Below are positions 7,109 through 16,097 of a stretch of DNA of 35,376 bases, one piece after another. How positions within the stretch are numbered: the stretch's first letter is position 1; every line of letters starts with the position of its first letter. The DNA is from a bacterium BMS3Abin03 (GTDB lineage: Bacteria > Bacteroidota > Ignavibacteria > Ignavibacteriales > Ignavibacteriaceae), in assembly GCA_022340715.1 (NCBI GenBank), contig JAJDNK010000205.1, positions 1 to 35,376 of the forward strand, written 5' to 3'. The notes below the pieces were generated by a model. The model had not been told where the DNA came from, made no database searches, and worked only from the letters and a program-made list of their open reading frames with translations. The position numbers and the translations under genes are program-made.

Positions 7109-7582
7109 TTAATTTTGATCTTCTTCATCTTCCTTTTCGTTATCTCGTGAGCCGGATTTTTTTTGGACCGGGTTACCTAACTTATCAAATAGTAAATCCT
7201 GTTTTTTACTTCCGATTGAAATCTCGGCTTCAAAATTAACATTACCATCCTCATCGACAATTTTAGCAGCTTCTGAAATCTTAAAATCTTTGTAATTAGA
7301 ATTTATATATGGAATTATTCCGGAAGGTAATTCACTAAATTGAATCTGAGTTTCAGTTTCCTCAATTTCACCCTCTTCATCCAATATTACGGAAGTCTTT
7401 ATTCCATTTTGAATAAAACCTGCTTCAAATTGGTCCTTGCCTTCCTTATCCCATTTTACTTCTTTAATGCCAGGATATTTTTTAGCAAAGGAATTTTTAA
7501 CATTAAGAGGGATTGTAGATTCCTGTGAAAAAGCTGTAAAAGAAAAAAGTAATACGGAGGATATCATAATCATAGTTTTCAT
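7109..7582 (-). CDS. Secreted PepSY-like protein
   Basis: A 157-residue periplasmic protein with signal peptide MKTMIMISSVLLFSFTAFSQ. The body resembles the putative beta-lactamase-inhibitor-like PepSY-like family (PF11396-type). It has VKNSFAKKYPGIKEVKWDKE (28-47), a GxxYxA-type strand QFEAGFIQNG, then a second unit with YINSNYKDFKISEAAKI and VNFEAEISIG. It ends in an acidic tail, DNEKEDEEDQN, after KKSGSR. AAGG lies 8 bases before the ATG. It starts 82 bases after the RND pump gene on the same strand and ends before a terminator, so it may be the last gene of the efflux operon. PepSY-like proteins often accompany two-component systems and metal efflux in Bacteroidota. A metal- or envelope-stress role is inferred. 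Confidence 0.7.
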   Translation of the reverse strand: MKTMIMISSVLLFSFTAFSQESTIPLNVKNSFAKKYPGIKEVKWDKEGKDQFEAGFIQNGIKTSVILDEEGEIEETETQIQFSELPSGIIPYINSNYKDFKISEAAKIVDEDGNVNFEAEISIGSKKQDLLFDKLGNPVQKKSGSRDNEKEDEEDQN

Positions 7583-7664
7583 TTTAATACCTTTAAATTT
7601 ATTGAATTTGTGCCGTTACAATATATAAAGCAAATCTGAAGAGATTTTGAAGCAATAAATAAAA

Positions 7665-10600
7665 TTATTTTTCTAATAACTTTAACAAGGTTGGTAAAAC
7701 CACAAGCAATAAAGGAAGTGCAAGTATAAAACCTCCAATAATTGCAATGGCAAGAGGCTGATGCATTTGTGCGCCTGTGCCTATTCCAAGAGCTAATGGA
7801 AAGAGAGCTGTTATCGCTCCTAAAGCCGTCATTAAATTTGGTCGAAGACGAGTAGATACTGATTGAACAATTGAATCTTCTTTATTCAAATTATTTTTTC
7901 TATTTTCCTGGTACTGCAAATATGTGAAGATTGCATTTTCACCTATGATACCCACAATCATAATTATACCTGTATAACTTCCAACATTTAGCGGAGTTCC
8001 GGTAATAAAGAGTGCCAACAAACAACCAGCCATTCCAATTATTGCAATAGACATTATTGCAAAGGAAATTTTTAAACTTCTGAATAAAAAGAGAATAACT
8101 GTAAAAACAAGAAGTACTGCTGAAATTAAAATACCCAGTAATTCTTTAAACGCTTTTTGCTGTTCGGCATAAGCACCGCCATAAACTATTTGATAACCAG
8201 GCGGAAGAGTGATTTTGGATTGAACCTGCTGTTGAATATCCTTTAAAGTGCTGCCTAAATCACGGTTATTTAATCTTGCGGTAACTGCAACCATCTGCTT
8301 TAAGTTATCGCGATCAATTTCTGCAACACCTTCGTTGACAACAAGATCAGCAAATTCATCGATAGGTTTCATCTTCCCATCATTAAGAAAAATAAAACTA
8401 TGCTTTAATTTACCGAATGAAACAGGATCGGAATTTTCCATCATCCTGATATCGACAAGCTGATTTTTTTCGAGGATGGAGCCTACAACGGTGCCTTCAA
8501 TCTTTGTTTGCATCTGGAACTGGAAATCTTCGGGAGAAAGCTGATATTGGGCAAGGTTAGCAATTTTCGGTTCAATGTTTATTTCTGGACCTGCGATTAT
8601 TATTCCATTAAAAACATCGGCAGTTCCGTTAACATGCTCAACAATACCAGCAACACTATCTGCAAGAGAGACTAACTTTTTGTGATCATCACCAAATATT
8701 TTTACTTCAATCGGTTGAACAGAAGCCATCAAATCCCCAAGCATATCACCAATAACCTGCCCGAAGTCCACCTGTAAACCAGGCAAAGTTGATTCTATTC
8801 TTGTTCGAATTTCATTTATAACTTCGTCTGTTGTCCTCAATCTATTCTTTTCAAGCTGAATTAAATAATCACCATCATTAGCTTCAGTAATAAAGAATCC
8901 CATTTGTGTTCCTGTGCGACGTGAAAAGCCTTCAACTTCAGGAATATGTGATATTATCTTATCAACAACTTTTAACATTTTATTAGTTGCTTCAAGAGAA
9001 GAACCAGCAGGACTTTTATAATCAAGAACAATTGCACCTTCATCCATATCCGGTAAAAAGCCGGATGGTAATTTGGGAAGAATAACGAAAGCAGTAATTA
9101 TCAGTAGTAAAACAAAACCACCGGCAAGGTAAGGTTTAGTAATAAAGAAACTGACAAACTTAAGTGACTTAACAGAGTGAGACTTTTCTTTTACTGAATG
9201 CTTTTCAAAAGAAAATAAAATGTAAATAACGGGTAGACCAATCCAAGTGACTAAGAAAGAGCAAACAAGAGTAATGATCATCGTATCGGTCATAACTTTA
9301 AAGTATGCGCCTGCAACACCACCCATTAAGATAAACGGAAGAAAAATTACAATTGTACTTAGAGATGACCCTATCATAGCAGGAAGTAAATATTTTACTG
9401 CACGTGCTACAAGATGATAGCTATTCTCTTCGGGATTTTCTTCGTGTGTTCGATGGATCTGTTCAACAACAACGATGGCATCATCTATAATTAAACCTAT
9501 TGCGGCAGCAATTGCACCAATGGTCATTATATTAAATGTGTAGTTCCATGCATAAAGAATAATAAGAGTTAAACCAAGAGTTAACGGAATAGTGATAAGA
9601 ATAACCGAGCTTGCTTTAAGCGACCTGAGAAACAGAACTGTTATAAAAATCGCAAGCAATAAACCGATCCATAGAACATCTTTGAGACTACTTATTGAAT
9701 CGCTAACAAAATCTGCCTGATTATAAAATGGGCGAAGTTCAACACCTTTGGGCAAAGTTTTCTGAATTTCCTGTAACTGAGCTTTCACCCCCTTTGTAAC
9801 ATCAATTAAATTCGCAGTAGGCTGTTTAACGATAGCAATAAGGGGAACGTCTTTTCCATCAGCATTTATCTTAATGAATTCTCTTCTTTCCGCTACTTCA
9901 ATTTTCCCAATATCTTTCAGATGAATTTTACTTTTAGATGAACTGATTATGAGAGTATTTTCAAGCTCCGCTTTCTGATCAATTGCCGCATCGGTTAAAG
10001 TTAAATAGAGACGATTATAATCGGAAGTTAAACCATTTGATATAATAAAATTTGACTTTGAGAGAACATCTGCAATTAAAGCAGGTGTAATCCCGAGATT
10101 ACTAAGCTTTACAGGATCGAGAATAATATGATATTCTTTTACCTTACCACCAATTACAGCAACATCCGAAACTCCTTCCACTCTTGCGAGAATTGGTTTA
10201 ATAGTAAATTCTGCAAGCTTTCGCAATTCTATTTGATTTAATCCTTCACCCTGTAATGAAAAACCCATTACCGGTAAAATAGAAGGATTCATTTTTTCAA
10301 TTGATATATTTATATCTTGAGGAAGAATTTGCTTTATTTCATTGATTCTGGCTTCAATTCTTTGTTTTCCCAAATCAATATCGGAGCCCCAATTAAGAAA
10401 AGCAGATATTTCACAGCTGCCTCGACTGGTAGTGCTTCTGATCATCTGCAAATCTTCAACACGTTTAATGGCATTTTCCACAGGAATAGTTACAGTGACC
10501 ATCATTTTATCAACAGGCTGCTCACCATTATCCGCAATAATCTTTATTTTGGGGAATGTTATATCAGGGAACAATCCCGTTTTAATATTTAAAAGTGAAT

Positions 10601-10673
10601 AGATTCCACCTAAGAGAATTAAAAAAAGGATGGCAGCAACAGGGCTTTTATATTTTTGATAGTAATTATTCAT
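7665..10673 (-). CDS. RND-family efflux pump, inner-membrane permease
   Basis: A 1002-residue permease, close to full length for AcrB/CusA-type pumps. It has the duplicated RND layout: TM1 at 11-30, a large periplasmic loop, TM2-6 at about 333-490, TM7 at about 515-533, a second loop and TM8-12 to the end. The TM4 proton-relay motif IGLIIDDAIVVVE carries D397 and D398. Where AcrB has Lys940 in TM10, this protein has E912 in IIGENAIF, and its second loop starts FLPDMDEGAIV, both features nearer to heavy-metal exporters (HME/CusA). The start is one base after the adaptor gene stop (TAATATG), so translation is coupled. It completes a tripartite pump with the channel and adaptor genes upstream. 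Substrate, metal or hydrophobic compound, cannot be fixed. Confidence 0.93.
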   Translation of the reverse strand: MNNYYQKYKSPVAAILFLILLGGIYSLLNIKTGLFPDITFPKIKIIADNGEQPVDKMMVTVTIPVENAIKRVEDLQMIRSTTSRGSCEISAFLNWGSDIDLGKQRIEARINEIKQILPQDINISIEKMNPSILPVMGFSLQGEGLNQIELRKLAEFTIKPILARVEGVSDVAVIGGKVKEYHIILDPVKLSNLGITPALIADVLSKSNFIISNGLTSDYNRLYLTLTDAAIDQKAELENTLIISSSKSKIHLKDIGKIEVAERREFIKINADGKDVPLIAIVKQPTANLIDVTKGVKAQLQEIQKTLPKGVELRPFYNQADFVSDSISSLKDVLWIGLLLAIFITVLFLRSLKASSVILITIPLTLGLTLIILYAWNYTFNIMTIGAIAAAIGLIIDDAIVVVEQIHRTHEENPEENSYHLVARAVKYLLPAMIGSSLSTIVIFLPFILMGGVAGAYFKVMTDTMIITLVCSFLVTWIGLPVIYILFSFEKHSVKEKSHSVKSLKFVSFFITKPYLAGGFVLLLIITAFVILPKLPSGFLPDMDEGAIVLDYKSPAGSSLEATNKMLKVVDKIISHIPEVEGFSRRTGTQMGFFITEANDGDYLIQLEKNRLRTTDEVINEIRTRIESTLPGLQVDFGQVIGDMLGDLMASVQPIEVKIFGDDHKKLVSLADSVAGIVEHVNGTADVFNGIIIAGPEINIEPKIANLAQYQLSPEDFQFQMQTKIEGTVVGSILEKNQLVDIRMMENSDPVSFGKLKHSFIFLNDGKMKPIDEFADLVVNEGVAEIDRDNLKQMVAVTARLNNRDLGSTLKDIQQQVQSKITLPPGYQIVYGGAYAEQQKAFKELLGILISAVLLVFTVILFLFRSLKISFAIMSIAIIGMAGCLLALFITGTPLNVGSYTGIIMIVGIIGENAIFTYLQYQENRKNNLNKEDSIVQSVSTRLRPNLMTALGAITALFPLALGIGTGAQMHQPLAIAIIGGFILALPLLLVVLPTLLKLLEK

Positions 10674-10674
10674 A

Positions 10675-11610
10675 TTACCGGATTATAGTTACTTTGGCTG
10701 TATCAGGTAAACCGTAAGCACCGTCAGAAATAATTTTATCGGTAAGACTTAATTCAGGTTTTAGAACCTGAACCAGGCTATCTTTTTCTATTCCCTTTAC
10801 GATATCAATCCTAACTGCAGTTGAATCATTTATAAGCTGCATAATCCAGAATCGGTCAAGCGTTTCGTTGCTTAAAACAGAACTTTGGGGAAGAGCTAAA
10901 ACATCTTTCGCAGACGAAATGGGAATTTTAACTGATACATTTAAGTTTTCGGGCAAGGAAACAGATGCAAAAGGTTTAAGAATATAATTTTGAGTTTGTG
11001 AAGTCGGATCGACGCTGGGCAGAATTTTCTCAATAGCAGCTTTGATAAATCTTCCATCCGGAAAAGTTACCGTGCATATAGATTGAGTATTAATTTCGGA
11101 TGTATACTGATACGGGACGTTGAGATTAATTCTTAAAGACGAAGGATTTGAAATAGTTGCTAACTCTTCCCCTTCAGAAACAAAATCTCCCGTGTTGTAA
11201 TTCAGAAAGGTAAATACTCCGCTTGCACGGGCCCGGATAAGTATATTTCCCATAAATAGTCTATCACCGATTTTAATTTCCAGCGTATCGTTAGCAGACG
11301 ATTCTTTTGTTCTTATTAGAAAAAGAGAATCACCAACACTTACTTTATCACCAATATTTTTATACACTTTATTTATAAAGCCTTGAAATGTGGAGCGGAC
11401 GATTTCCTTATTCATAAAAACAGTATTAGCATTAAGAGTAATAAATTCTGTTAAATTTGTTCGTACAGGATGTGAGATTTTAACAGGTGAAACAAGTTCA
11501 ACTGGTGTGTCCGTATTATTATCTGATGTACAGGAAAATAATAAAATAACACACGGAAAGATAAACCACTTTGTAATCCTGAATAGGATAATAGTGTAGA
11601 AATTATTCAT
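10675..11610 (-). CDS. RND efflux periplasmic adaptor (membrane-fusion) lipoprotein
   Basis: A 311-residue HlyD/MFP-family adaptor. A hydrophobic N-terminus ends in the lipobox LLFSC, so Cys27 is probably lipidated. Then follow the first half of the lipoyl domain (STFQGFINKVYKNIGDKVSVG, cut short here at STFQGFINKVYKNIGDKV), a very short hairpin region, the second lipoyl half (IRARASGVFTFLNYNTGDFV) and beta-barrel and membrane-proximal domains ending with VLALPQSSVL and GLPDTAKVTI. The coiled-coil hairpin is almost absent, which makes the protein shorter than the 350-400 residues usual for AcrA. It links the inner-membrane pump and the TolC-like channel. Its start overlaps the end of the channel gene by 8 bases and its stop nearly touches the pump start. 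Confidence 0.88.
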   Translation of the reverse strand: MNNFYTIILFRITKWFIFPCVILLFSCTSDNNTDTPVELVSPVKISHPVRTNLTEFITLNANTVFMNKEIVRSTFQGFINKVYKNIGDKVSVGDSLFLIRTKESSANDTLEIKIGDRLFMGNILIRARASGVFTFLNYNTGDFVSEGEELATISNPSSLRINLNVPYQYTSEINTQSICTVTFPDGRFIKAAIEKILPSVDPTSQTQNYILKPFASVSLPENLNVSVKIPISSAKDVLALPQSSVLSNETLDRFWIMQLINDSTAVRIDIVKGIEKDSLVQVLKPELSLTDKIISDGAYGLPDTAKVTIIR

Positions 11611-12883
11611 ACTGCCAATTCCAATAATTAAAATTGTTTATTTGCATTTGATATTCGATTTCTTTATCAATTTTACTTTTTTTCAGATCAATAAAATTTT
11701 TGAGAATATTCAGAAACTCAATAGTTGATATATCCCCCTTATATAAGTCTCTTACAGAAATTTCCATTACCTTTTTATATTCATTGATCTGGTTGTCCAA
11801 ACCGGCAAGGTTTCTCTTTATAGTTTTTAACTTAGAGGCAGAGTTACTCAGAATAAGTTCAAGGTTAAGAGAAAAATACCTGCTATAATTGTTCACAGTT
11901 TTTTGAGAGATCAGGGACTGTTGCCGGGTTAAACTTTTTTGACCACCATCAAAAATTGGGAGAGAAAAGCTAAGTCCGGCACTAAGACCAAACTTTCTTT
12001 CAATACCATTTGTTTCCACAGCATTCAGACCTGTATTAAAAAACAATTTAAGCCGGGGTAAGTATTTTGTTTCAAAGACATACTGCTGGCTAATTAAAGA
12101 AAGACTATCAAGCTCATATTTTTTAAAGAAACCAAGACTATTTTTTAATTCTGTAAGTTGTAAAGCAACACTATCAAGATAAACCATATTAGTATCATTA
12201 ATTCCGCATATGCTATTCAATTGAGTAAGATCGTCTTTATAATTTTGTAAAGATTCACTACTATTTAAAAGCTCATTCTGTAATTCAATTTTCATCAAAA
12301 GATAGTCCCCGGCCGTTAAAAATCCCTGTTCGACAAGATTTGAAGCAATATTAACCTGTTCAGTTAAATTTGAAATAGATTCTTTAGAAAGCTTATAAAG
12401 CTGCAAGGATTTATAAGTTGCCAGGTACTGATCAGTAATTTGCTTTTCAAGGTTATGTTTCTCGAGAGCGTAATCGTAACTGTATTGTTCCGATTGAATC
12501 TTGTTTTGATTTTGTAATGCATCAATTAAACTACTATTAAAGATATTTTTTTCAATATTTAATTGAGCTGAATACAAGCCGCCATTTGAAATGCCAACAT
12601 CATAACCAATTGCTTTGGGATCCGGATTAGCTGAAATCAGTTTTCCGTTATTATTAAAATAAGGAGCAAACAGATAATCGGCAGAGAGGAAAACATTCAA
12701 GCCGGAATTTTCGGCAGAGTTTAAATCAGATTGAATTGCATTTATATCTTTGAGATTCAGATATTCAGATAAAGAAGGTGCATTATTTGAACCCTGTTCC
12801 AAATAATGTTCAAGAGAATATTGTGCTGATGAAATACCATAGAACAGAAAAATAAAAGCTACGATTAGTTTAATTGTATTCAT
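11603..12883 (-). CDS. TolC-family outer-membrane efflux channel
   Basis: A 426-residue outer-membrane factor with signal peptide MNTIKLIVAFIFLFYGISSAQ. Two long helical repeats are visible: LEKQITDQYLATYKSLQLYK to NEL (about 160-220), and a second helical run near 345-410, where the segment NLVEQGFLTAGDYLLMKIEL has its counterpart MEISVRDLYKGDISTIEFL. The (G)xxxxxDxL-type motif after each helix is typical of TolC/NodT proteins, as is LSFSLPIFDGGQK before the second barrel segment. It provides the exit duct for the RND pump. The start lies 8 bases after the histidine kinase stop, and its own end overlaps the adaptor start by 8 bases. Confidence 0.9.
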   Translation of the reverse strand: MNTIKLIVAFIFLFYGISSAQYSLEHYLEQGSNNAPSLSEYLNLKDINAIQSDLNSAENSGLNVFLSADYLFAPYFNNNGKLISANPDPKAIGYDVGISNGGLYSAQLNIEKNIFNSSLIDALQNQNKIQSEQYSYDYALEKHNLEKQITDQYLATYKSLQLYKLSKESISNLTEQVNIASNLVEQGFLTAGDYLLMKIELQNELLNSSESLQNYKDDLTQLNSICGINDTNMVYLDSVALQLTELKNSLGFFKKYELDSLSLISQQYVFETKYLPRLKLFFNTGLNAVETNGIERKFGLSAGLSFSLPIFDGGQKSLTRQQSLISQKTVNNYSRYFSLNLELILSNSASKLKTIKRNLAGLDNQINEYKKVMEISVRDLYKGDISTIEFLNILKNFIDLKKSKIDKEIEYQMQINNFNYWNWQYE

Positions 12884-12891
12884 AAAAATCT

Positions 12892-14139
12892 TTAATCGAA
12901 GTTAATGAAAATTTTATGAAAGTCTTTTTCATATTTATAATCTATCCTAAATCTGTAGAGCTCGCAAATCTTTTTAACAATAGCTAAACCTAATCCTATT
13001 GAATCCGATTTATTTTTAGAACCACTAAACCGATTAAATATATCGTTTGTATTGCGCTTAAAAAGCTCACCTGTATTCTGAATTAAAAGAGAATTACCTG
13101 AAAGAATAATTTCGACAGTTCCATTTTCAATATTATGTTTTATCGAGTTTGAGAGCAGGTTGTTTATCAAAGTTTCAATTAAAGATAAGTTAGAGTTAAT
13201 TCTAATTTCGGAGTTTAACTTAGTTATGATATTAATTCTTTTTGATTCGGCAATATCAATAAAATTAGTACTAATTCTACGAATTACATCCGGTAGATTG
13301 ATTTCATCAGAATTAAAAAAATCTTTGTTCTCAAGCTTCGCAAGTAAAATTAATGATCTGTTAATATTATCAAGCTTGCTAAGATTTTGATATGCTGTCT
13401 GCAGATTATTAATGTCAACTTTATCCAAATCACTATTCTGTAAAAGTAATTCTAATTTGCTCTTAATTACTGAAACTATAGTCTGGAGTTCGTGGCTGAG
13501 ATCTTCCGAGAACTCTTTTAATGCACGATATTCGTGAACGGCTTTTTCAGAAAGAGTATTAAGCACAGAATTTAATTCATTAAACTCATCAATTTTAGAA
13601 TAAGTTAAATTAACAGGCAAACCAGACTTAACGGAATAATTTTTCAGCTTTTCAAGATCCGTATAAAATGGTATAAAAATCTCTCTAGTGGACTTCCGAT
13701 TAAAAAAGAATAAAATTAGTGTAAAAGCAGCGAAAGTAATGGAAAAAATAACCAGAAGAGTAATGAATAAATCGTCTTTTTCGATAAGTGAAGTTCTGAC
13801 GGTAAGTTTATAATTATTACCATTTTTGGCAAGAAAAGAAATTATCTGGTGGAATGGTTCATTTTCTTTTTCGGACTTAAGATAAATTGAGGTATCAGTA
13901 ATGTATCCGCGTGATTTAAATACGCTATCGATTTGCGAAAGTTCTACATAAGGAGAGTTATTAATGATCTCACCAGCATAAAATCTTTTTATGATTTCAT
14001 CATTTTTTATTTTCAGCCGCTCATCTATTTCATCTGTTAAAATCCAATTTAAAGTAATATAAATACCTACAAACGCAACGATGAATATTATTCCGGCATT
14101 AATAAGATAGTAACGGGATATTTTATTTATTAGCTTCAT
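12892..14139 (-). CDS. Membrane sensor histidine kinase
   Basis: A 415-residue kinase with two membrane helices (about 12-33 and 124-147) flanking a periplasmic sensor of about 90 residues. A HAMP-like linker follows, then the dimerisation/phosphoacceptor helix SEDLSHELQT with His216. The HATPase domain has the N box NNLLSNSIKHN (around 327-337) and the G box SIGLGLAIVKKI. The H-box reads HELQTIV rather than the usual HELRTPL, so it lacks the conserved Pro. The small sensor domain is unrecognised. The ATG overlaps the regulator stop (ATGA), so the pair is translationally coupled. It probably senses an envelope signal linked to the pump's substrate and controls this operon. Confidence 0.92.
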   Translation of the reverse strand: MKLINKISRYYLINAGIIFIVAFVGIYITLNWILTDEIDERLKIKNDEIIKRFYAGEIINNSPYVELSQIDSVFKSRGYITDTSIYLKSEKENEPFHQIISFLAKNGNNYKLTVRTSLIEKDDLFITLLVIFSITFAAFTLILFFFNRKSTREIFIPFYTDLEKLKNYSVKSGLPVNLTYSKIDEFNELNSVLNTLSEKAVHEYRALKEFSEDLSHELQTIVSVIKSKLELLLQNSDLDKVDINNLQTAYQNLSKLDNINRSLILLAKLENKDFFNSDEINLPDVIRRISTNFIDIAESKRINIITKLNSEIRINSNLSLIETLINNLLSNSIKHNIENGTVEIILSGNSLLIQNTGELFKRNTNDIFNRFSGSKNKSDSIGLGLAIVKKICELYRFRIDYKYEKDFHKIFINFD

Positions 14140-14813
14140 TTCAGTGAGAATTTATAACCGACACCATACAGGGAATGGATGTAATCACCGCCACCTGCAT
14201 CTGTAATTTTTTTGCGCAGGTTTTTGATATGTGTATAAACAAAATCAAGATTCCCAAAAGCATTTGAATTTTCACCCCAGGCATGTTCGATAATTGATTC
14301 CTTTGTTAAAACTTTATCACTATTGCTGATTAAAAAGAGTAAAATATCATACTCTCTATGTGTAAGTTCGATTTTTGTTTTATTAACAAATACTTCTCTT
14401 TTCTCCGTTTCAATTTGTATTTCATTTACATTAATTGTGTTACTGCCTTCAAAAAATCTTCTGCGGATTACCGATTTAATACGTGCATTTAGTTCGGCAA
14501 GATGAAAGGGTTTTGTGAGATAATCATCAGCACCAAGATTTAAGCCGTCAATTTTATCATCAATGGAGTTTTTTGCAGAAATTACTATAATACCACACTT
14601 AGGCTGAACTTTTTTTAACTCTGAAATAATATTTAAGCCAGATCCATCAGGAAGCATTAAATCTACTAAAGCGCAATCATATTCTTGAAGGTTTATTTTT
14701 TCTTTAGCTTCCTTAAAATTGTAAACAACCTCAATTATATGGTTTTCCTTTGCTGTGAATTCCACAATTGATTTCGCCAGATCAATTTCATCTTCGATTA
14801 TTAATAATTTCAT
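14136..14813 (-). CDS. OmpR-family response regulator
   Basis: A 225-residue regulator. The receiver domain has the acidic pocket E7-D8, the phosphorylation site D51 in LVDLMLPDGSG, and K101 in LTKPFHLAEL. The C-terminal winged helix contains ELTHREYDILLFLISN and ends in VYTHIKNLRKKI and the conserved GVGYKF. It is the first gene of the minus-strand run regulator-kinase-channel-adaptor-pump and is expected to control that operon. No clear ribosome binding site precedes the ATG. About 140 bases separate it from the terminator at 14914-14948, leaving room for a promoter, but I found no convincing direct repeat for its binding. Confidence 0.93.
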   Translation of the reverse strand: MKLLIIEDEIDLAKSIVEFTAKENHIIEVVYNFKEAKEKINLQEYDCALVDLMLPDGSGLNIISELKKVQPKCGIIVISAKNSIDDKIDGLNLGADDYLTKPFHLAELNARIKSVIRRRFFEGSNTINVNEIQIETEKREVFVNKTKIELTHREYDILLFLISNSDKVLTKESIIEHAWGENSNAFGNLDFVYTHIKNLRKKITDAGGGDYIHSLYGVGYKFSLK

Positions 14814-14913
14814 AAATGAAATCTATTTATAAAATCTGAATTAAAACTGAAGTTATGAAAACATATTTGCAAAGAATAAAAAAGCCAAGTAGAATATAAA
14901 GGAGGATAAAGAT

Positions 14914-14948
14914 AAAAAGTCCGATTATTTTATATATTCGGACTTTTT
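14914..14948 (-). terminator. Intrinsic terminator after tRNA-Arg
   Basis: AAAAAGTCCGA and TCGGACTTTTT form an 11-bp perfect stem around a 13-base loop. T-runs flank both ends, so it can work in either direction. On the minus strand it begins 2-3 bases after the tRNA 3' end and would terminate that transcript. Confidence 0.75.
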
Positions 14949-14950
14949 TG

Positions 14951-15024
14951 TACACCCGGAAGGATTCGAACCCTCAACCTCTTGATCCGTAGTCAAGCGC
15001 TCTATCCAATTGAGCTACGGGTGC
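14951..15024 (-). tRNA. tRNA-Arg (anticodon ACG)
   Basis: The minus strand folds as a 74-base tRNA. The acceptor stem GCACCCG pairs with CGGGTGT (pair 1-72 is G-U), with a D-arm containing AGCTCAATTGGATAGAGC. The anticodon stem CTTGA/TCAAG encloses the loop CTACGGA, giving ACG for Arg CGN codons. The T-arm has GGTTCGAATCC. The discriminator base is A and CCA is not encoded. A34 is expected to be converted to inosine by TadA. Confidence 0.95.
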
Positions 15025-15203
15025 AAAATTAAAACTTAAATATAATATTAAACCATTGCTTATTCAATCCGTGAAATTAGACGATGAACTGACAAATAAA
15101 AATGATAGAATATATATTTTAATGTTGATTTTAGCATTAGAGTTAGGATTATTTTTTTTATATTTTAGAACAATTTAATTTATAACCAATTAAAGGATTA
15201 GCG

Positions 15204-16082
15204 ATGTTCAGTGGTGTTGGAACTGCTCTAATTACACCCTTAAAGAATGATCTGTCAGTTGATTTTCATTCACTAAAAAAGATAGTAGAACACCAGTTGA
15301 AAAACAATATCGATGCTCTGATAGTTCTTGGAACAACAGGTGAAGCACCTGTATTTGATTCTGAAGAGAAACGAAAAATAATTTCCGCAGTCCTTGAAGA
15401 AGCAACCGGTAAAGTTCCGATTATCGTTGGTACCGGTTCCAACAATACAAAAAAAGTGGTTGAAAATAACCGATTAGCGGAAGATCTTAAGGCTGATGGT
15501 GTTCTGATAGTAAATCCTTATTACAATAAAGGTACACAGGAAAGTTTAGTTGAACATTATAAGTACATTGCTGATAAAACTCATCTTCCGATAATATTGT
15601 ATAATGTTCCATCGAGGACGGGAATGAATATGTTGCCGGAGACAGTTGTAAAGATTCACGAAGCTTGTCCGAACGTAGTTGCAGTTAAGGAAGCGAGTGG
15701 AAACATTTCACAAATCGCTCACCTTATTTCTATTAAACCTGATTCGTTATCTGTACTTTCAGGAAATGATGATCAAACGTTACCGATAATGGCACTTGGC
15801 GGAAAAGGTGTTATATCTGTATTTTCTAATCCTTATCCTGCTGAAATGAAAAAAATTACAGATTCAATTTTGAATAATGATTTATCATCTGCTCAAAAAT
15901 ATAACAATAGTTATTTAAGCATGATGAAGTCATTATTCATTGAAGCAAGTCCTTCTCCTGTTAAATACGTAATGTCCCGTCTGGGTTTGTGTGATAATGT
16001 AGTAAGATTACCACTGGCAAAGGTTTCTACCAAATCTGAGGAAATTTTAAATAATGAGATCAATTCATTACCAAAAGGTTAA
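15204..16082 (+). CDS. dapA: 4-hydroxy-tetrahydrodipicolinate synthase
   Basis: A 292-residue canonical DapA that condenses aspartate semialdehyde with pyruvate in lysine/diaminopimelate synthesis. It has the GTTGE substrate loop (43-47), catalytic Y133 and the substrate-binding R138 in YNVPSRTG, and the Schiff-base K162 in AVKEASG. The length matches E. coli DapA (292). AAGGA precedes the ATG by about 9 bases. It leads a plus-strand cluster with dapB 15 bases downstream. The second superfamily member at 317-1210 lacks GTTGE and should not be confused with it. No lysine riboswitch is apparent in the short leader. Confidence 0.95.
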   Translation: MFSGVGTALITPLKNDLSVDFHSLKKIVEHQLKNNIDALIVLGTTGEAPVFDSEEKRKIISAVLEEATGKVPIIVGTGSNNTKKVVENNRLAEDLKADGVLIVNPYYNKGTQESLVEHYKYIADKTHLPIILYNVPSRTGMNMLPETVVKIHEACPNVVAVKEASGNISQIAHLISIKPDSLSVLSGNDDQTLPIMALGGKGVISVFSNPYPAEMKKITDSILNNDLSSAQKYNNSYLSMMKSLFIEASPSPVKYVMSRLGLCDNVVRLPLAKVSTKSEEILNNEINSLPKG

Positions 16083-16097
16083 TATCAGGACTATTCT

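Noticed and set aside
8248..10602. Plus-strand ORFs inside the RND pump gene
   Set aside because: They are antisense shadows of a gene with unmistakable family motifs, without their own ribosome binding sites or domains.
14899..14905. Strong AAGGAGG on the plus strand before the tRNA terminator
   Set aside because: No start codon or open frame follows; only the terminator hairpin and the tRNA on the other strand are present.
15025..15203. Lysine riboswitch upstream of dapA
   Set aside because: The region is short and AT-rich and shows no multi-stem structure or conserved core that I could identify.
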